Part shown: one piece after another, positions 62,638 through 64,000 of the stretch
How positions within the stretch are numbered: the stretch's first letter is position 1
How the letters are laid out: each line of letters begins with the position of its first letter
Source of the DNA: Micrococcus terreus
Lineage (GTDB): Bacteria > Actinomycetota > Actinomycetes > Actinomycetales > Micrococcaceae
Direction of reading: 5' to 3'
DNA: 64,000 bases
Assembly (NCBI RefSeq): GCF_900116905.1
Contig: NZ_FPCG01000007.1
Location: 1 to 64,000, forward strand
Position numbers and translations under genes: made by a program
The notes under the pieces: model-generated
What the model was told of the DNA's origin: nothing
The model's input: only the letters and a program-made list of their open reading frames with translations
The model's database searches: none

Positions 62638-63414
62638 GTGAGCCGTTCCGGACAGGACCACCACCACGACGACGGCCCCCCACCGGTGCGTCCGGCCGCC
62701 ACCATCCTTCTGGTCCGGCCGGTGGAGACACCCGAGCGCCCCGGGCTGGAGGTGCTGACCCTCACCCGGTCCACGCAGCTGGTGTTCAGTGCCGGAGCCA
62801 CAGCGTTCCCCGGCGGACGGATCGAGGACACCGACCCCTCACCGGAGTATGCGGCGGTGCGGGAGACGTTCGAGGAGACCGGCGTGCTGCTGGCCGTGCG
62901 CCCGGACGGCTCCCCCGCGGACGTGGACCTGGCGGTGCTCCCCGCGCAGACGCAGGGCCAGATCGAGGAGGACGCGGCGCGCTTCAGCCCGTTCTTGACA
63001 GATCTGGGCGTCCAGGCCGATGTGTGGAGCATGCATCTGATCTCCCGGTGGGTCACCCCGGAGGATCAGCCGCGGCGCTATGACACCCGGTTCTATGTGG
63101 CCGCCGTCCCCGCCGGGCAGGAGCCGCGCCAGCTCAGCTTCGAGTCCGTCTCCTGGCAGTGGCTCACCCCCGAACAGGCACTGAGCGACTTCCGGGCGGG
63201 CGAGCGGTTCCTGATGCCCCCCACCTGGGCCCAGCTGCGGCTGCTCGCCCAGGCCGCCACGGTGCAGCAGGCCCTGCACCTGCCCGGTCAGGAAGAACCC
63301 GTCACGCCGCGCTCCGAGGGTGGGACGCCGCGGCGGATCGTGGACTTCCCGGACCATGAGGTCTATGCACTGGACCTGGAGCAGTTCCACGCGCATCGCC
63401 CTCGCTCCGCCTGA
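62638..63414 (+). CDS. Nudix hydrolase
   Basis: A 258-aa Nudix protein. The Nudix box is visible: GGRIEDTDPSPEYAAVRETF then EETGVLL, with an insertion of a few residues relative to the strict consensus. The preceding AGATAFP-like strand is AGATAFPGG. This is typical of actinobacterial NUDIX proteins of the NudL/CoA pyrophosphatase-like size class. Extra N-terminal His/Asp-rich tail (HHHDDG). GTG at 62638 has AAGGAGA; the frame upstream is shadow. Divergent from etfB with a short gap; its substrate is unknown, and CoA or acyl-CoA diphosphate hydrolysis is one option. Confidence 0.82.
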   Translation: MSRSGQDHHHDDGPPPVRPAATILLVRPVETPERPGLEVLTLTRSTQLVFSAGATAFPGGRIEDTDPSPEYAAVRETFEETGVLLAVRPDGSPADVDLAVLPAQTQGQIEEDAARFSPFLTDLGVQADVWSMHLISRWVTPEDQPRRYDTRFYVAAVPAGQEPRQLSFESVSWQWLTPEQALSDFRAGERFLMPPTWAQLRLLAQAATVQQALHLPGQEEPVTPRSEGGTPRRIVDFPDHEVYALDLEQFHAHRPRSA

Positions 63415-63731
63415 GGCCGATCCTGCCGCCGTCACCATCACGCCACCGACGACCCCACCCTGAATTGTCATGTTCACCATTTTTTGCAACCAGAGGGCGC
63501 CATCTGACGGGCGCAGGTGCGAACGCTTGCCACTAGACGACGTTTCTTGACTGGTGTCATCTCTGGGTGATCTTTTCCTCTGAAACCGGCCTGCGCGGCG
63601 CCGGACGAGTGAAGACTTGAGGGCAACGGAGCAGCACCACCGCTCCACCCGCCCCTCAGACCTGCGGACCCCGGCACCTTGCCGGGCCGCCCCGGACCAC
63701 TCCGGGTCACACCATCAGCAAGGAGTCGATC
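63415..63731. promoter_or_regulatory. aceA upstream region with RamB-type motif
   Basis: No gene found in this 317-bp gap. TTTTTTGCAACC (63480-63491) resembles RamB sites of Corynebacterium (TTTGCAA core). TTGACT (63547-63552) is a candidate -35 for aceA. Two GC-rich inverted repeats lie in the leader (around 63670-63710), and AAGGAG is at 63719-63724. Confidence 0.45.
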
Positions 63732-64000
63732 ATGACCGAGCAGACCACGCACACTCCCGCTTCCGCCGAGCAGCTCCAGCACGACTGGGACCACAACCCG
63801 CGCTGGGCCGGCATCGAGCGCACCTACACCGCCGAGGACGTCGTCAAGCTGCGCGGCCGGGTCCAGGAGGAGCACACCCTGGCCAAGCGCGGAGCTGAGA
63901 AGCTCTGGAACCAGCTGAGCTCCGAGCACGCCGAGGGCGCGTTCACCAACGCCCTGGGCGCCCTGACCGGCAACATGGCCGTCCAGCAGGTCAAGGCCGG
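63732..64000 (+). CDS. aceA: Isocitrate lyase (5' part)
   Basis: The first 89 codons of isocitrate lyase, the glyoxylate-shunt enzyme that splits isocitrate into succinate and glyoxylate. The start MTEQTTHTPASAEQLQHDWD followed by NPRWAGIERTYTAEDVVKLR and RGAEKLWNQL matches actinobacterial AceA. ATG has AGGAG 7 nt upstream. The gene runs off the window; catalytic KKCGH lies beyond. RamB and its candidate site suggest acetate-responsive control. Confidence 0.93.
   Translation, partial: MTEQTTHTPASAEQLQHDWDHNPRWAGIERTYTAEDVVKLRGRVQEEHTLAKRGAEKLWNQLSSEHAEGAFTNALGALTGNMAVQQVKA

Overview
The window is chromosomal DNA from a very GC-rich actinobacterium. High G/C at third codon positions, CarD, RamB, a DUF4916 protein, actinobacterial-type Tgt, ACR3/ArsC arsenic genes, a SAM-IV-like riboswitch and many apparently leaderless genes (a TANNNT -10 box 6-7 nt before ATG/GTG) point to Micrococcales, probably Micrococcaceae. 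The genus cannot be fixed from the sequence alone. No rRNA, tRNA, CRISPR array, prophage or replication origin was seen.

Layout. 1-6.7 kb: the cut end of an insertion sequence followed by a complete type I restriction-modification operon (hsdM-hsdS-hsdR, minus strand). 6.9-19.3 kb: housekeeping and hypothetical genes (RluA-type pseudouridine synthase, DedA protein, a coiled-coil membrane protein, DUF1684, old yellow enzyme, class I amidotransferase, DUF4916/Nudix, a Vsr/DUF559-type endonuclease, a frameshifted FUSC exporter, tgt). Three members of one palindromic repeat family lie in 15.4-17.9 kb. 19.4-23.2 kb: a TetR regulator divergent from an acyl-CoA dehydrogenase and an acyl-CoA ligase, with a palindrome in the promoter spacer. 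23.2-27.9 kb: an organosulfur-type monooxygenase cluster (DszA/NtaA-like, two DszC/SfnB-like, one ABM protein) behind a SAM-IV-like riboswitch. 28.0-30.4 kb: arsR, then divergent acr3 and a two-domain arsC. 30.5-36.8 kb: queuosine-precursor transporter, DUF4126 protein, Cys-type pyridoxal kinase, FrnE-like protein and an MFS permease.

37.0-39.3 kb: a histidine kinase preceded by a 70-aa secreted Cys-containing peptide, with the response regulator divergent. 39.3-42.2 kb: SNase-like membrane protein, umuD with a lost catalytic dyad, umuC. 42.3-46.8 kb: gcvP-gcvT behind a tandem glycine riboswitch, without gcvH. 47-49.5 kb: a secreted metallophosphatase interrupted by an in-frame TAA, and a solitary ectC. 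49.6-53.9 kb: SDR, divergent LysR/YeiH pair, pyrimidine-dimer glycosylase and carD. 54.2-64 kb: ramB, a thioesterase, two crotonase-fold enzymes (one HIBCH-like), a cytochrome b-like membrane protein with a repeated N-terminal peptide, etfB-etfA, a Nudix protein and the start of isocitrate lyase.

Taken together, much of the region serves acyl-CoA and acetate metabolism: acyl-CoA ligase, dehydrogenase, hydratases, thioesterase, ETF and glyoxylate entry, with TetR and RamB as likely regulators. The two most interesting loci are the peptide-kinase-regulator module at 37-39.3 kb and the ETF-cytochrome b locus at 58.7-62.5 kb. A 12-mer, GCCGTCGTCGGG, occurs at least 11 times on both strands across the window.
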